Shown: positions 28,380 through 36,814, numbered from the stretch's first letter. The stretch is 58,999 bases of DNA from Terriglobia bacterium (GCA_020073375.1 JAIQFG010000016.1:1-58999), one strand, 5' to 3'. The notes: generated by a model from the sequence alone, not told the origin. A program made the numbers and translations.

Positions 28380-28817
28380 CTATTGATTGAGAAGAGGAAT
28401 ATCCTTGGCTGGGGCGGACTTTGGCCTGGATTGCAAGTAGGCGTAGAGGTCGGCGAGGTCCTGATCGGAGACGACTTTGCTGGTGTAAGGCGGCATCTGG
28501 CTGCTGGGATGGCGGAGTTGCTCGGTGAAACCTTCAAAGGATAGTTGCGGCGGGCCGATGCGCGGGCCGGTGACAGCAGCTGCTCCCTGGCCTTCGGTGC
28601 CGTGGCACTCGAAGCAGCCGTCGCTGCGGTAGAGTTTTTTGCCGTTGTCCTTGTTGCCGGAGGGAGCGGGTTTTTCTGCCTGCTGCGCGCTGGCTTGCGC
28701 GTGCGCGGGACGGGGCGACGGCACACCGAGCGCGGCGATCGCGAGAATGGCCAGGAACGCAAGAATCCTGAATTTCGATTCGTTTTTTGTTTTTTTCGCC
28801 GGCGTAAACGCGTGCAT
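28380..28817 (-). CDS. Exported class I cytochrome c
   Basis: A 145-residue protein started at the ATG with CGGAGG five bases upstream. A signal peptide (AFLAILAIAALG region, cleaved near PAHAQA) is followed by one haem site: C68-F-E-C71-H72. The sixth ligand is probably Met108 in SSQMPPYTS. The C-terminal helix DLADLYAYLQSRP is typical of small electron-carrier cytochromes. It would move electrons in the periplasm. It is convergent with the Tat-exported ThDP enzyme, which could use it as an acceptor if the pair work together; that is inference from location only. Confidence 0.9.
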   Translation of the reverse strand: MHAFTPAKKTKNESKFRILAFLAILAIAALGVPSPRPAHAQASAQQAEKPAPSGNKDNGKKLYRSDGCFECHGTEGQGAAAVTGPRIGPPQLSFEGFTEQLRHPSSQMPPYTSKVVSDQDLADLYAYLQSRPKSAPAKDIPLLNQ

Positions 28818-29002
28818 ATCGCCTCCGGATCGTGCGCAATGCGCGCCATTGTCGCACATCGCTGGCCGGCGCAAAATCTGAATTTGATTGAAGATTGTCG
28901 CGCGGCGCGGATCGGCGTGAAGGGAGCTTTACAATATTCTTGACCCTTGCACCGGCTTGGAATACATGTTTGTCTATGCAAGGAGTGGTGTGGAGGCTTC
29001 TG

Positions 29003-29125
29003 GAAGCACAGCCACTTTGGCTGTGTGGGATTTGCGAGAATGTTGGAATTGGTGGCGTATTGGGGGCTGCCAAAAGAACAAAGCCAGCCCATCGCAGGGG
29101 CTCGAGATAAAGAGTGGCTGTGCTA
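29003..29125. repeat. Diverged paired repeat (CACAGCCACTTTGGCTGTG family)
   Basis: Left part CACAGCCACTTTGGCTGTGT and right part GAGTGGCTGTGCTAC, inverted relative to each other and about 85 bases apart. They resemble the arms of the 6.15-kb repeat. They lie just upstream of the dienelactone-hydrolase-like gene. Confidence 0.6.
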
Positions 29126-29136
29126 CTGGAGAGAGT

Positions 29137-29955
29137 ATGAAACAACTCACCTTGCGGATTACCCGATTCCGACTCGACTTCTTGTCGCAAACACTTTCGA
29201 TTGCAGCTTTTGCCGCCTCGGCTTTTCTGCTTGTATTCGCTCTGCATATTGCAGGCGCTTCGGCGGCGCCGCGGCCCGCGCAGGATGCGGACATCGATAC
29301 GGATACGATCCATTTTGATTCGAGCGGCGTTGCGATGGACGCTTACGTGGCGAGGCCGAAGGGTGGCGGCCGGCATCCTGCGGTGCTGGTGATCCACGGC
29401 GAGCAGGGGCTGGACGATTCCATGCGCGCGATTGCCAGGCAGTTTGCCGCGGCGGGATTCGTTGCGCTCGCGCCGGACCTGGCCTCAAGATTGGGCGGCA
29501 CGCGCACGCCCGCGCAGATGGCAGGGACGTTGCGCCAGCTCCCGGCAAACCGAACAGTGCAGGATTTACGCGCCGCGTTTGCGTTTTTGCGAAAAGATTC
29601 CAGCGTTGACCCCGCGAAGATTTCCTCGGTGGGATTCGGTTGGGGCGGGTGGCGAAGTTTTATGCTGGCCTCGTCCGAGGGCGAGTTGTATCGCGCGGTG
29701 GTCTATTCCGGAGCTACGCCGACGCAGGGATTCGACGAGCTGCACGCGCCGGTGCTGGCGAACTACGCGCAATACGATTTCCGCACCACGGGCAATGCGC
29801 TGCAGACGGAAAAAGCCATGACCGGAGCCGGGAAGAAATTCACGTACTACGTTTATCCCGGAGTTCAACGAGCATTCTACAGCCAGGGCCCGCAATACGA
29901 CGCTGCAGCCGCCCAGATGGCGTGGACCAGAACACTGGATTTTCTGCAAAAGTAG
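29137..29955 (+). CDS. Exported dienelactone-hydrolase-fold protein lacking the catalytic triad
   Basis: A 272-residue protein started at the ATG with GGAGAG upstream; it opens with a basic region and a hydrophobic segment (LSIAAFAASAFLLVFALHIA) that acts as a signal peptide or anchor. The body is dienelactone-hydrolase-like: AYVARPKGGGRHPAVLVIHG, AAAGFVALAPDLASR, VGFGWGGWRS, a possible Asp214 in QYDFRTTG, and YPGVQRAF near the end. In active members the elbow reads GxCxGG and the His lies in YPGxxHAF. Here the nucleophile position is Gly168 and the His position is Arg245, so two of three triad residues are missing. It is probably a pseudo-hydrolase or has a changed function. Diverged REP-like repeats precede it. 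Confidence 0.78.
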   Translation: MKQLTLRITRFRLDFLSQTLSIAAFAASAFLLVFALHIAGASAAPRPAQDADIDTDTIHFDSSGVAMDAYVARPKGGGRHPAVLVIHGEQGLDDSMRAIARQFAAAGFVALAPDLASRLGGTRTPAQMAGTLRQLPANRTVQDLRAAFAFLRKDSSVDPAKISSVGFGWGGWRSFMLASSEGELYRAVVYSGATPTQGFDELHAPVLANYAQYDFRTTGNALQTEKAMTGAGKKFTYYVYPGVQRAFYSQGPQYDAAAAQMAWTRTLDFLQK

Positions 29956-30049
29956 ATTGCCTGCCGGGACGCGTGAGGATACAGCCGCAAACGGACATGC
30001 AAATTCCGCCTGCCTGCACTATGATACGTAGCTGCAATCGAACTGCCAC

Positions 30050-30363
30050 GCGGGCGTGGCGGAATGGCATACGCAGCGGACTTAAAATACCTTGAGTGCT
30101 CGCCGGGAAACCGGCGATGCAGAACTGCTCAAATTCGGGGAAACCTTAACTGGCGATCCCGAGCCAAGCCTGAAGCCGGAAGCCAGGTTTCAGGAAGGTG
30201 TAGAGACTAGACGGGCAGCGCCTAACCTCCGGAAATGCGGAGTAAGGTGAAGGGATAGTCCAGACCGCAAACCTGCGATGTCAGGGCGGCGAAAGCCGTA
30301 GACGGTAAGAAAATCCGCAGGGCTGCAAGGCCCGTGTGGGTTCAACTCCCACCGCCCGCACCA
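30050..30363 (+). tRNA. trnL-UAA: tRNA-Leu(UAA) gene interrupted by a group I intron
   Basis: The 5' exon (30050-30083) is 34 nt and the 3' exon (30310-30363) is 54 nt including an encoded CCA. Joined, they make a type II tRNA: acceptor GCGGGCG/CGCCCGC, D stem GCG/CGC, anticodon stem GCGGA/TCCGC with loop CTTAAAA (anticodon TAA), a long variable arm GGGC-TGCAA-GGCCC fold, and T arm GTGGG-TTCAACT-CCCAC. The intron sits between U34 and A35, the same place as in cyanobacterial and plastid tRNA-Leu(UAA) genes. Confidence 0.95.
30084..30309 (+). ncRNA. Group I intron (IC3-like) in tRNA-Leu(UAA)
   Basis: A 226-nt intron with the group I core. The 5' exon ends in U and can pair as P1 with the internal guide GAGT at 30094-30097. 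P2 is a perfect TCGCCGG-GAAA-CCGGCGA hairpin at 30100-30117. The P element (AAATTCGGGGAAACC, from 30131) pairs with Q (GATCCCGAGCCAAGCC, 30155-30170) as P4 (TCGGG/CCCGA). The R element (GTGTAGAGACTAGACGGG, 30199-30215) pairs with S (AAGGGATAGTCC, 30250-30261) as P7 (GACTA/TAGTC). P8 is the CCTAACCTCCGG...CGGAGTAAGG segment between them. The intron ends in G before the 3' exon, as required. No homing endonuclease is encoded. Confidence 0.93.
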
Positions 30364-30763
30364 TCCATCCTGAATGCATTTCCGGCGGGCCCGGCGCTGG
30401 ATTGCGTTTCGTGATGGAGAGCATCAGGACTTTGAGTTTGCCCTCCGGGCGAAGACCTTGCAAAATACATCCTGTAGTGTAATTCGTTTGAATCTGCCGT
30501 TTGCAATGCCTCTCTTTTCCTCGATGAATTGAGAAATCCCCCAGCCGGTTCGCAGGTTCCGAGTTGTAACAGGCACACCGTTGTGACCAAAGCGGCACGA
30601 GCGATGCTGGAAGTTTATCCCGGCGTCATTTGTGTTTAACGCGCGATCCCCAGGATCGAAATGGAAGGCCGGAGCTTCATTCCGGCCTGGAGCCGGTTCG
30701 CGGAATTGCCGTGCCGGAGTGTTTGATCTCACTGTATTTGGGGCAACAAGGAGGAGATGAACC
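30364..30763. other. Intergenic region downstream of tRNA-Leu and upstream of tonB
   Basis: About 400 bases with no convincing gene on either strand. It should hold the promoter of the following tonB gene. I see no clear terminator hairpin after the tRNA and no recognisable operator. Confidence 0.4.
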
Positions 30764-31615
30764 ATGCTGAATCAAAATGTGTTTTTGATGGAGGACACGC
30801 CTCATGGCGCCAAGCCCAAGGTCAGTTTCGTGCTGCCTCCCCCGGAAGTGGCGGCGAAACAGAATCTTTTTGCCGAGGCGATCCTCGAGAAGAGTTCGGT
30901 GCGGCAGAAGAGGCACCCGCTGAAATGGGCGGCGTCGCTTGGGGCCCACGTAGCCATCCTGGTGCTGCTCATTTTAATGCCATTATATTTTTCGCAAGGA
31001 CTGAACCTGCAACGGCTCAACATGACTCTGCTGGTCGCGCCGCTACCGCCTGCCGCCGCGCCGCCACCGCCGCCGCCGGCGGCCGCGCCGCGCGTGGAGC
31101 GCGTAATTCCGAAAACGTTTACGCCCGGAAAATTGACGGCGCCGTCTTACGTTCCGCGCGCCGTGGTCAGCACGCCGGATGTGGCACCGCCCGCGGAAGC
31201 GTTCGCGGGAATGCCGGGAGGCGTGCCGGGTGGAATGCCCGGCGGCCAGTTGGGCGGAGTGCTGGGCGGCGCGATGAACGGAGTCGCGGCCCCGGCGGCG
31301 CCCCTGGTTGCGGCGGAAACGCCGAAAGGGCCGGTGCGAGTGGGCGGCAGCGTGAAGCCGCCGCGACTGATCTCGGGGCCCGCGCCCGTCTATCCGATTC
31401 TCGCCAAGCAGTCGCGCGTGCAGGGAATCGTGGTGATCGAGGCGATCATCGACGAGCACGGCAACGTGATCCAGGAAAAGGTGATCAGCGGGCATCCGTT
31501 GCTGGTGGAAGCGGCATTGAAGGCCGTGTCCCAGAGGAAATACGAACCCACGGTCCTGGACGGGCAGGCCACGCCGGTCGATCTGCGCGTGGAGATTACG
31601 TTTCGCGAAGGGTAG
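30764..31615 (+). CDS. TonB-family energy transducer (copy 1)
   Basis: A 283-residue inner-membrane protein that links the proton motive force to outer-membrane receptors. About 55 cytoplasmic residues (with FAEAILEKSSVRQKRHPLKW) precede a single helix (AASLGAHVAILVLLILMPLYF). The periplasmic part has a Pro-rich stretch, a Gly-rich linker (GMPGGVPGGMPGGQLGGVL), then the TonB C-terminal domain (PVYPILAKQSRVQGIVVIEA, ISGHPLLVEAALKAVSQ, KYEPTVLDG). AAGGAGGAG precedes the ATG. A close paralogue lies at 42.4 kb. The large TonB-dependent receptor in the right part of the window is a possible partner for either copy. Confidence 0.92.
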   Translation: MLNQNVFLMEDTPHGAKPKVSFVLPPPEVAAKQNLFAEAILEKSSVRQKRHPLKWAASLGAHVAILVLLILMPLYFSQGLNLQRLNMTLLVAPLPPAAAPPPPPPAAAPRVERVIPKTFTPGKLTAPSYVPRAVVSTPDVAPPAEAFAGMPGGVPGGMPGGQLGGVLGGAMNGVAAPAAPLVAAETPKGPVRVGGSVKPPRLISGPAPVYPILAKQSRVQGIVVIEAIIDEHGNVIQEKVISGHPLLVEAALKAVSQRKYEPTVLDGQATPVDLRVEITFREG

Positions 31616-31686
31616 GCAGGATTTTTCGCGGGAAACCTGAAAGTGTTCGCGATTTTGTCCCTGCGGGCGAGGGTTGCGTCGAAGTT

Positions 31687-31714
31687 GTAGGGGCACGGCA
31701 ATGCCGTGCCCTAC
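31687..31714. repeat. Palindrome between convergent tonB and dctA
   Basis: GTAGGGGCACGGCA and TGCCGTGCCCTAC around a single central A form a long GC-rich hairpin with one bulge. It lies between convergent genes and could terminate both. It belongs to the GGGGCACGGC repeat family. Confidence 0.8.
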
Positions 31715-31729
31715 GCGCGGATAATCCGC

Positions 31730-33037
31730 TCAAGCCATATTCTTGCGCAGCGTTTCCACGTCCAGTTCGTTCTCCCAGCGCGCTACCACCAGCGTCGCTA
31801 CACCATTTCCGATCATGTTGACCACCGCGCGGAACATGCTCATGAAGCGGTCGATGCCCACGACCAAAGCCATCCCCGCCACGGGAATTGTCGGCACGAC
31901 CATCAGCGTCGCGACCAGCGCGATGAAGGCCGCGCCGGAAACTCCGCTAGCTCCCTTTGATGTGAGCACGGCCACGCCGAAAATCGTGAACTGCTGCCCC
32001 AGCGTCAGATGGATGTTCGTGGCCTGAGCCACAAACAGCGCCGCCATGGTCATATACAGGCTGCTGCCGTCGGTGTTGAATGTATAGCCGGTGGGCACGA
32101 CCAGGCCGACCAGCGATTTTGAGCAGCCCAGCTTTTCCATCTTTTCCATCAGCGTAGGCAGCGCGGGATCCGATGAGCTGGTGGCCAGCACCACGATGAT
32201 CTCTTCCTTAATGTACAGAAGGAATTTGACGATGTTGAAACCCGCGGCCCATGCAATCAGACCCATGACCACGAACACGAAAAGAGTGGAAGTGATCCAG
32301 AAGAGGGCGATGAATTTGCCGAGCGGGCCGAGCGAGGCGATTCCGTACTGGCCCACCGTGAAGGCCATGGCCCCGAACGCACCGATCGACGCGGTCCACA
32401 TCATCATATTGATGATCTTGAACACCACTTGCGTCAGCGCGTCGACGAAATCGACAATGATCTTCGCTTTCTGTCCCGCCATGGATAGCGCAAATCCCAC
32501 CAATACGGCAACCAGCAGGACCTGCAGAATATTGCCCTGGGCAAATGCATTCACCATGGTTGTGGGGATAATGTTCATCAGGAATTCAGGAACAGTCAGG
32601 GACTTGGAGGCCCCGGCGTAACTCTCCACGGATTTAGCGTTGAGTGTCGCGGCGTCCACATTGAAGCCGGCCCCCGGATGCATTACGTTTCCGACGACCA
32701 TCCCGGTAAGCAGCGCGAGCGTGGAAACAATTTCAAAATAGAGCAGTGCTTTTCCGCCGATTCTGCCGACTTTCTTCAGGTTCTCCATGCCGGCAATGCC
32801 CGTGACCACCGTGCAGAAAATCACCACGGTGATCACCATGGTAATCAACCGGATGAATCCGTCGCCCAGCGGCTTCATCTTGACCGCCGACTTTGGAAAG
32901 AAATATCCATACACGATGGCCAGTGCGACTCCGATCAGCACTTGCCCCCAGAGTGTCAAGTAGAACGGCGCTTTTTTGCGCGCGGCAGCGGGTTCGCCGG
33001 AAATTCGCGACTGATTGATTTGGGGCGTGTCGCCCAT
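31730..33037 (-). CDS. dctA: C4-dicarboxylate/cation symporter
   Basis: A 435-residue sodium/proton:dicarboxylate symporter of the DAACS family. I chose the ATG with AAGGAGAATCC upstream, which gives a short cytoplasmic lead before the first helix ([20 protein letters not shown]). Family signatures are the Ser-rich re-entrant loop region [20 protein letters not shown], the [20 protein letters not shown] motif, and the last-part [18 protein letters not shown]. It should import succinate, fumarate, malate or a related carboxylate. It is the last gene of the 2-oxoacid dehydrogenase cluster, 99 bases after E2, so it probably supplies that pathway's substrate. Confidence 0.92.
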   Translation of the reverse strand: MGDTPQINQSRISGEPAAARKKAPFYLTLWGQVLIGVALAIVYGYFFPKSAVKMKPLGDGFIRLITMVITVVIFCTVVTGIAGMENLKKVGRIGGKALLYFEIVSTLALLTGMVVGNVMHPGAGFNVDAATLNAKSVESYAGASKSLTVPEFLMNIIPTTMVNAFAQGNILQVLLVAVLVGFALSMAGQKAKIIVDFVDALTQVVFKIINMMMWTASIGAFGAMAFTVGQYGIASLGPLGKFIALFWITSTLFVFVVMGLIAWAAGFNIVKFLLYIKEEIIVVLATSSSDPALPTLMEKMEKLGCSKSLVGLVVPTGYTFNTDGSSLYMTMAALFVAQATNIHLTLGQQFTIFGVAVLTSKGASGVSGAAFIALVATLMVVPTIPVAGMALVVGIDRFMSMFRAVVNMIGNGVATLVVARWENELDVETLRKNMA

Positions 33038-33136
33038 CGTGGATTCTCCTTGAGTCGAGCGCCAGGCGGAGGCCGTACCGCGCCTCATCCATTCCGCTTC
33101 TTCAGGTATTAGGTCTGCCCGGGTTCTGGGAGTCTA

Positions 33137-34360
33137 TCACTGCAGGAGCGTTTTGGGGTCAACAATGGAGGAAACCAGATCGTTCAGGAAAAGCGCGGCG
33201 CGCGCGCCGTCCAGCACGCGGTGGTCGCTGGAAAGCGTGAGGTTCATCATGGGACGGACCGCGGGCTGGCCGTTCACGGCCACCACGCGATCGGCGATGC
33301 TGCCCACGGCCAGGATCGCGGCTTGCGGCGGGACGATGATCGCGGTGAAGGCATCCACCTGGTACATGCCCAGGTTGCTGATCGTGAACGTCGCGCCGGA
33401 AATATCGGCGGGGCGCAATTTGCCAGCGCGGGCGCGGTCAGCCAGGTCGCGGCGAAGGACGGCGATCTCGCCGAGGCTCTTGCGATTTGCCGACGGGACG
33501 ACCGCGGTGACCACGCCGTCGTCCACGGCCATCGCAACGCCGACGTTGATTTCGGGATTGAGGCGGATGGCGCCGCCGGTCCAGCTGGCGTTCACGCGCG
33601 GATGTCTTTCCAGTGCGTGCGACACGGCCGCGATCAGCAAGTCCGTGTGACTAAGCTTTACGCCTTTTTCCCGCTCGATTGCGGGGCCAAACTTTTCGCG
33701 CGCCGCGCCCATCGCGGCCGCGTCCACTTCCCGGGTCACAAAAAAATGCGGCGCAGTGGTCCAGCTCTGCGCGGTGCGCTCGGCCATTAATCGCGCGACT
33801 TGGGAAAGGGGTTCAGTAGCGTTGGCTTCAGCGTGCGCGGTTTTGGTTGCGGTTGGCGCGCCGGCCTGCGACGGGGCCGCATTCACGAGCGCCAAAATAT
33901 CTTCTGTAAGAATCTCTCCGTCGCCGCCCGAGCCGCGCACGTTTTCCAGGTCGATTCCGTGTTCTTTCGCCAGCCGCCGAGCCTTCGGCGAAATTCTTGC
34001 CGCGGTTGCAGGCCCAGTCTGTGGTTCTGTTTTTGCCGCGGCGCCAGCCGCCGGAGCAGCGGGCTTCGCTTCCATGCGCCGGCCCGTGGCCATATCCGCG
34101 GATTCGGCCGGTGGCTGCTCCCCCGGCTGCACGATCCACGCGATGGTCTGCCCCACGGGAATTACATCGCCCTCATGGGCCTTTACGCCCGCAAGAATTC
34201 CGTCCGCGGGAGATTCGATTTCGACGACGGCCTTGTCGGTTTCGACCTCGAGCAGGGGCTCACCTTTGGCGACGGTTTGGCCTTCTTTTTTTCGCCAAGC
34301 GATGAGCTTGCCGCTTTCCTGCGCCATTTCGAGTGCGGGCATTACGATGCTGTGGGCCAT
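33137..34360 (-). CDS. 2-oxoacid dehydrogenase E2 (dihydrolipoyl acyltransferase)
   Basis: A 407-residue E2 core subunit. It has one lipoyl domain with the lipoylated Lys43 in EVETDKAVVE, an Ala/Pro linker, a peripheral-subunit (E3-binding) domain at about 135-170 (ISPKARRLAKEHGIDLENVR), and a catalytic domain that ends with the active-site His380 and Asp384 in SSDHRVLDGA. It transfers an acyl group from E1 to CoA. One lipoyl domain is typical of acetoin, branched-chain and many bacterial pyruvate complexes. No E3 gene is present here, so a shared dihydrolipoamide dehydrogenase is expected elsewhere. The ATG lies 30 bases after the M24 gene stop without a strong Shine-Dalgarno. Confidence 0.93.
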   Translation of the reverse strand: MAHSIVMPALEMAQESGKLIAWRKKEGQTVAKGEPLLEVETDKAVVEIESPADGILAGVKAHEGDVIPVGQTIAWIVQPGEQPPAESADMATGRRMEAKPAAPAAGAAAKTEPQTGPATAARISPKARRLAKEHGIDLENVRGSGGDGEILTEDILALVNAAPSQAGAPTATKTAHAEANATEPLSQVARLMAERTAQSWTTAPHFFVTREVDAAAMGAAREKFGPAIEREKGVKLSHTDLLIAAVSHALERHPRVNASWTGGAIRLNPEINVGVAMAVDDGVVTAVVPSANRKSLGEIAVLRRDLADRARAGKLRPADISGATFTISNLGMYQVDAFTAIIVPPQAAILAVGSIADRVVAVNGQPAVRPMMNLTLSSDHRVLDGARAALFLNDLVSSIVDPKTLLQ

Positions 34361-34390
34361 GGTGTTTGGTGTCTGCAGCAAACAGCGCTG

Positions 34391-35737
34391 TTATTTGGAA
34401 ATGCCGACGCGCTCCGTTCTGGCGCTGGCTTCGACCATCTCCACCACGTTCTGGCTGGGCGGGGCTTCGGTTTCGCGCAAGGTTTCCAGCGGCCCGTCGA
34501 CGCTGACGTAGTGCGCGCCGGCGACCAGCAATTTTTCGGCGGGGAAGCGCGTGATGACTTCGTGGCCTGTTTCGGTGACCACAATTTCTTCCTCGATGCG
34601 CGCGGCGCTCCAGCCATCGCTTGCAGGCCAGAAGGTTTCGAGTGCGAATACCATGCCCGGCTTGATTTCGTGGGAATGCTCCAGAGACACCAGGCGGCTG
34701 ATCACCGGCTTTTCCCAGATGGCGAGGCCGATGCCATGGCCGTATTGCAGGGCGAAGGCCGCTTCTTCATTGGGGAATCCAAACTCCTGCGCCTTCGGCC
34801 AGACCGCGGCGATTTCCGCGGTGGTACGTCCGGGACGCACCAGCGAAATCGCGGCGTCGAGATAATCGCGGCAACGCTTGTAGGCGTCGACCATTGCGCG
34901 GGATCCATAGCCGATCGTGAACGTGCGGTAGTAGCACGTGCGGTAGCCCATGTAGGAATGCAGAATGTCGTAATACACGGGATCTCCGGGGCGCAACGTG
35001 CGGTCGGAAAAAACGTGCGGGTGGGGATTGCAGCGCTCGCCGGAAATCGCGTTCACGGCTTCCACGTATTCCGAGCCCAGGTCGTACAACACTTTGCTGA
35101 CCAGACCCACGGCTTCGTTTTCCCTCATGCCCGGCTTCATCGCGCAATACAGGTCGTGGTAGGCGGCGTCCACCATCATGGCCGACATGTTGAGCAGAGT
35201 GATTTCATCGCGCGTCTTGATCACGCGCGCGTCGGACATTAGTTGCTGCCCGTCGACCACGGTGATGCCTTCCTTTTGCAGGGCGAAAAGGATCGGCGGT
35301 TCGACGATGTCCACGCCGAGCGGCTCCTTGTGCAGGCCACGCATCTCGAGTTCCACGCGGATTTTTTTCGCCACGTCCTCGGCGCGGCCCATTTCCGGGG
35401 ACATCGCGCCGCGCAGCAGGGGAATTCCGGCGCGCGAACGCTCTCCGAGCCAAGGGCAATTGATTTGGTGATGCTTTGCGGCCGAACCGAAATCCCAGAG
35501 AATGGGCTCGCCGTTTTGCGGCAGCAGGGTGAAGCGGCTCATCTTGTCCTGCGCCCACGTGCCGATGTGCGTGGCCGTCAGGTAGCGAACGTTGTTCATG
35601 TCAAAGCAGAGCAGCGCGCCCATTTCGGATTTTTGCAGCAGAGATTTCGCGCGCGCCAGACGCTCGGTGCGCAGGCGGTCGAAATCCACGCGCTTTTCCC
35701 AATCCACGGCCATCGATCCGTATGTGGGCAATGCCAT
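34391..35737 (-). CDS. M24-fold (creatinase/Xaa-Pro peptidase-like) protein with a substituted metal ligand
   Basis: A 448-residue two-domain 'pita-bread' protein, started at the ATG with GAGAGGAGA upstream. The N-terminal creatinase-like domain spans about 1-180 and the C-terminal fold the rest. Five metal ligands are expected: Asp257 (VYYDI) is kept, the second Asp, eleven residues later, is Cys268 (GYRTCYYRTF), His334 is kept (YGHGIGLAI), and both Glu are present (FALETFW, RIEEEIVV). A normal aminopeptidase needs the second Asp, so this is probably not an ordinary peptidase. Non-peptidase M24 members include creatinase, the ectoine hydrolase DoeA and the DMSP lyase DddP. Its place between E1-beta and E2 suggests a role in the same pathway, perhaps releasing or activating the 2-oxoacid precursor. 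Confidence 0.85.
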   Translation of the reverse strand: MALPTYGSMAVDWEKRVDFDRLRTERLARAKSLLQKSEMGALLCFDMNNVRYLTATHIGTWAQDKMSRFTLLPQNGEPILWDFGSAAKHHQINCPWLGERSRAGIPLLRGAMSPEMGRAEDVAKKIRVELEMRGLHKEPLGVDIVEPPILFALQKEGITVVDGQQLMSDARVIKTRDEITLLNMSAMMVDAAYHDLYCAMKPGMRENEAVGLVSKVLYDLGSEYVEAVNAISGERCNPHPHVFSDRTLRPGDPVYYDILHSYMGYRTCYYRTFTIGYGSRAMVDAYKRCRDYLDAAISLVRPGRTTAEIAAVWPKAQEFGFPNEEAAFALQYGHGIGLAIWEKPVISRLVSLEHSHEIKPGMVFALETFWPASDGWSAARIEEEIVVTETGHEVITRFPAEKLLVAGAHYVSVDGPLETLRETEAPPSQNVVEMVEASARTERVGISK

Positions 35738-35759
35738 GAGGTGTCTCCTCTCGGGTGGA

Positions 35760-35823
35760 CAGGCTTTGGGCTGTCGCACTTTGACCAACAACAAAAACCG
35801 ACAGGCTGAAGCCTGTCCTACTT
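35760..35823. repeat. Paired repeat within an operon (GGACAGGCTTCAGCC family)
   Basis: The right arm (GACAGGCTGAAGCCTGTCCT) is intact and matches the repeat near 10.6 kb; the left arm (GGACAGGCTTTGGGCTGTCG) is decayed. It sits between E1-beta and the M24 gene, so an RNA hairpin would form inside the operon transcript and could set relative expression. Confidence 0.8.
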
Positions 35824-36814
35824 ACTTATTGCACATCTTTTTCGCCGCTTCAAAAATGACCTGCTCGGTCGGAATCGTGGCGTCTTCCAGCGGCGGCGAG
35901 AAGGGAATGGGCACGTGCATCGCGCCGATCCGTTTCACCGGGGCGTCCAGATCATAGAACGCTCCGGTGGCAATTACCGAGGCAATTTCCGCGGTCACGC
36001 CGTATTTTTCGTAGCCCTCGTCGACGACTATCGCGCGCGAAGTTTTCTTCGCCGATTCGATCAGCGTTTTTTCGTCCAAGGGCCAGGTCGTTCGCGGATC
36101 GACCACTTCGGCGCTGATCCCGATTTCCTCGAGCATCGTTGCCGCAGCCAGAGCCACGGGCACCATGCTGCTGGTCGCGACAATGGTGATGTCCTCGCCC
36201 TCGCGCTTGACGTCGGCCACGCCGAAGGGGATGGTGTAATCTTCGACCGGCACAGGGCCTTTTACCTTGAACATCATCTTGTCTTCAAAAAACACGACGG
36301 GGTTGTCGTCGCGGATGGCCGTCTTCATCAGGCCTTTGGCGTCATAGGGCGTCGAGGGCAGAACGACTTTGAGGCCGGGGACGTGGCTCATCCACGCGTG
36401 CAGCGACTGCGAATGCTGCGCGGCCGAGCGACGGCCGCCTCCGAGCGTGGTGCGCATCACCATCGGCACTTTCCACGCGCCGCCCGACATGTAGTGCACC
36501 TTGGCGGCCTGGTTCACCATCTGGTCCATCACCAGCGTCAGAAAATCGCCGAACATGATGTCGACTACAGGACGCATTCCCGTCATGGCCGCGCCGACGG
36601 CGATGCCCGTGAATCCCGGCTCGGAAATCGGCGTGTCGATCACGCGCGACTTTCCGAATTCCTCGACCATGCCGGAAAGGACCTTGAACGGAGTCCCGGC
36701 TTCGGCCACATCCTCGCCCATGATGAAGACGCGCGGGTCGCGGCGCATCTCCTCGGCCAGGGCTTCGCGCACGGCTTCGGCCATCGTCAATTCGCGCACC
36801 GCGACCTCAGGCAT
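35822..36814 (-). CDS. 2-oxoacid dehydrogenase E1 beta subunit
   Basis: A 330-residue transketolase-type beta subunit (pyruvate/acetoin/branched-chain family). Motifs: MGEDVAEAGTPFKV at the start, DTPISEPGFTGIAVGAAMTG, the active-site region DIMFGDFLTLVMDQMVNQAAK, and VVDEGYEKYGVTAEI near the end. Its ATG overlaps the E1-alpha stop by eight bases, and AAGGAGG lies within the alpha gene, so the two are translationally coupled for the heterotetramer. It binds ThDP with the alpha subunit and decarboxylates a 2-oxoacid or cleaves acetoin; the substrate is not readable from sequence. Confidence 0.93.
   Translation of the reverse strand: MPEVAVRELTMAEAVREALAEEMRRDPRVFIMGEDVAEAGTPFKVLSGMVEEFGKSRVIDTPISEPGFTGIAVGAAMTGMRPVVDIMFGDFLTLVMDQMVNQAAKVHYMSGGAWKVPMVMRTTLGGGRRSAAQHSQSLHAWMSHVPGLKVVLPSTPYDAKGLMKTAIRDDNPVVFFEDKMMFKVKGPVPVEDYTIPFGVADVKREGEDITIVATSSMVPVALAAATMLEEIGISAEVVDPRTTWPLDEKTLIESAKKTSRAIVVDEGYEKYGVTAEIASVIATGAFYDLDAPVKRIGAMHVPIPFSPPLEDATIPTEQVIFEAAKKMCNK

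Noticed and set aside
30084..30309. Reading the 30.05-30.36 kb region as two separate tRNAs or a riboswitch
   Set aside because: The outer parts join into one complete tRNA-Leu with matching acceptor and anticodon stems, and the inner part has group I P/Q and R/S elements, so a split tRNA with an intron explains everything.
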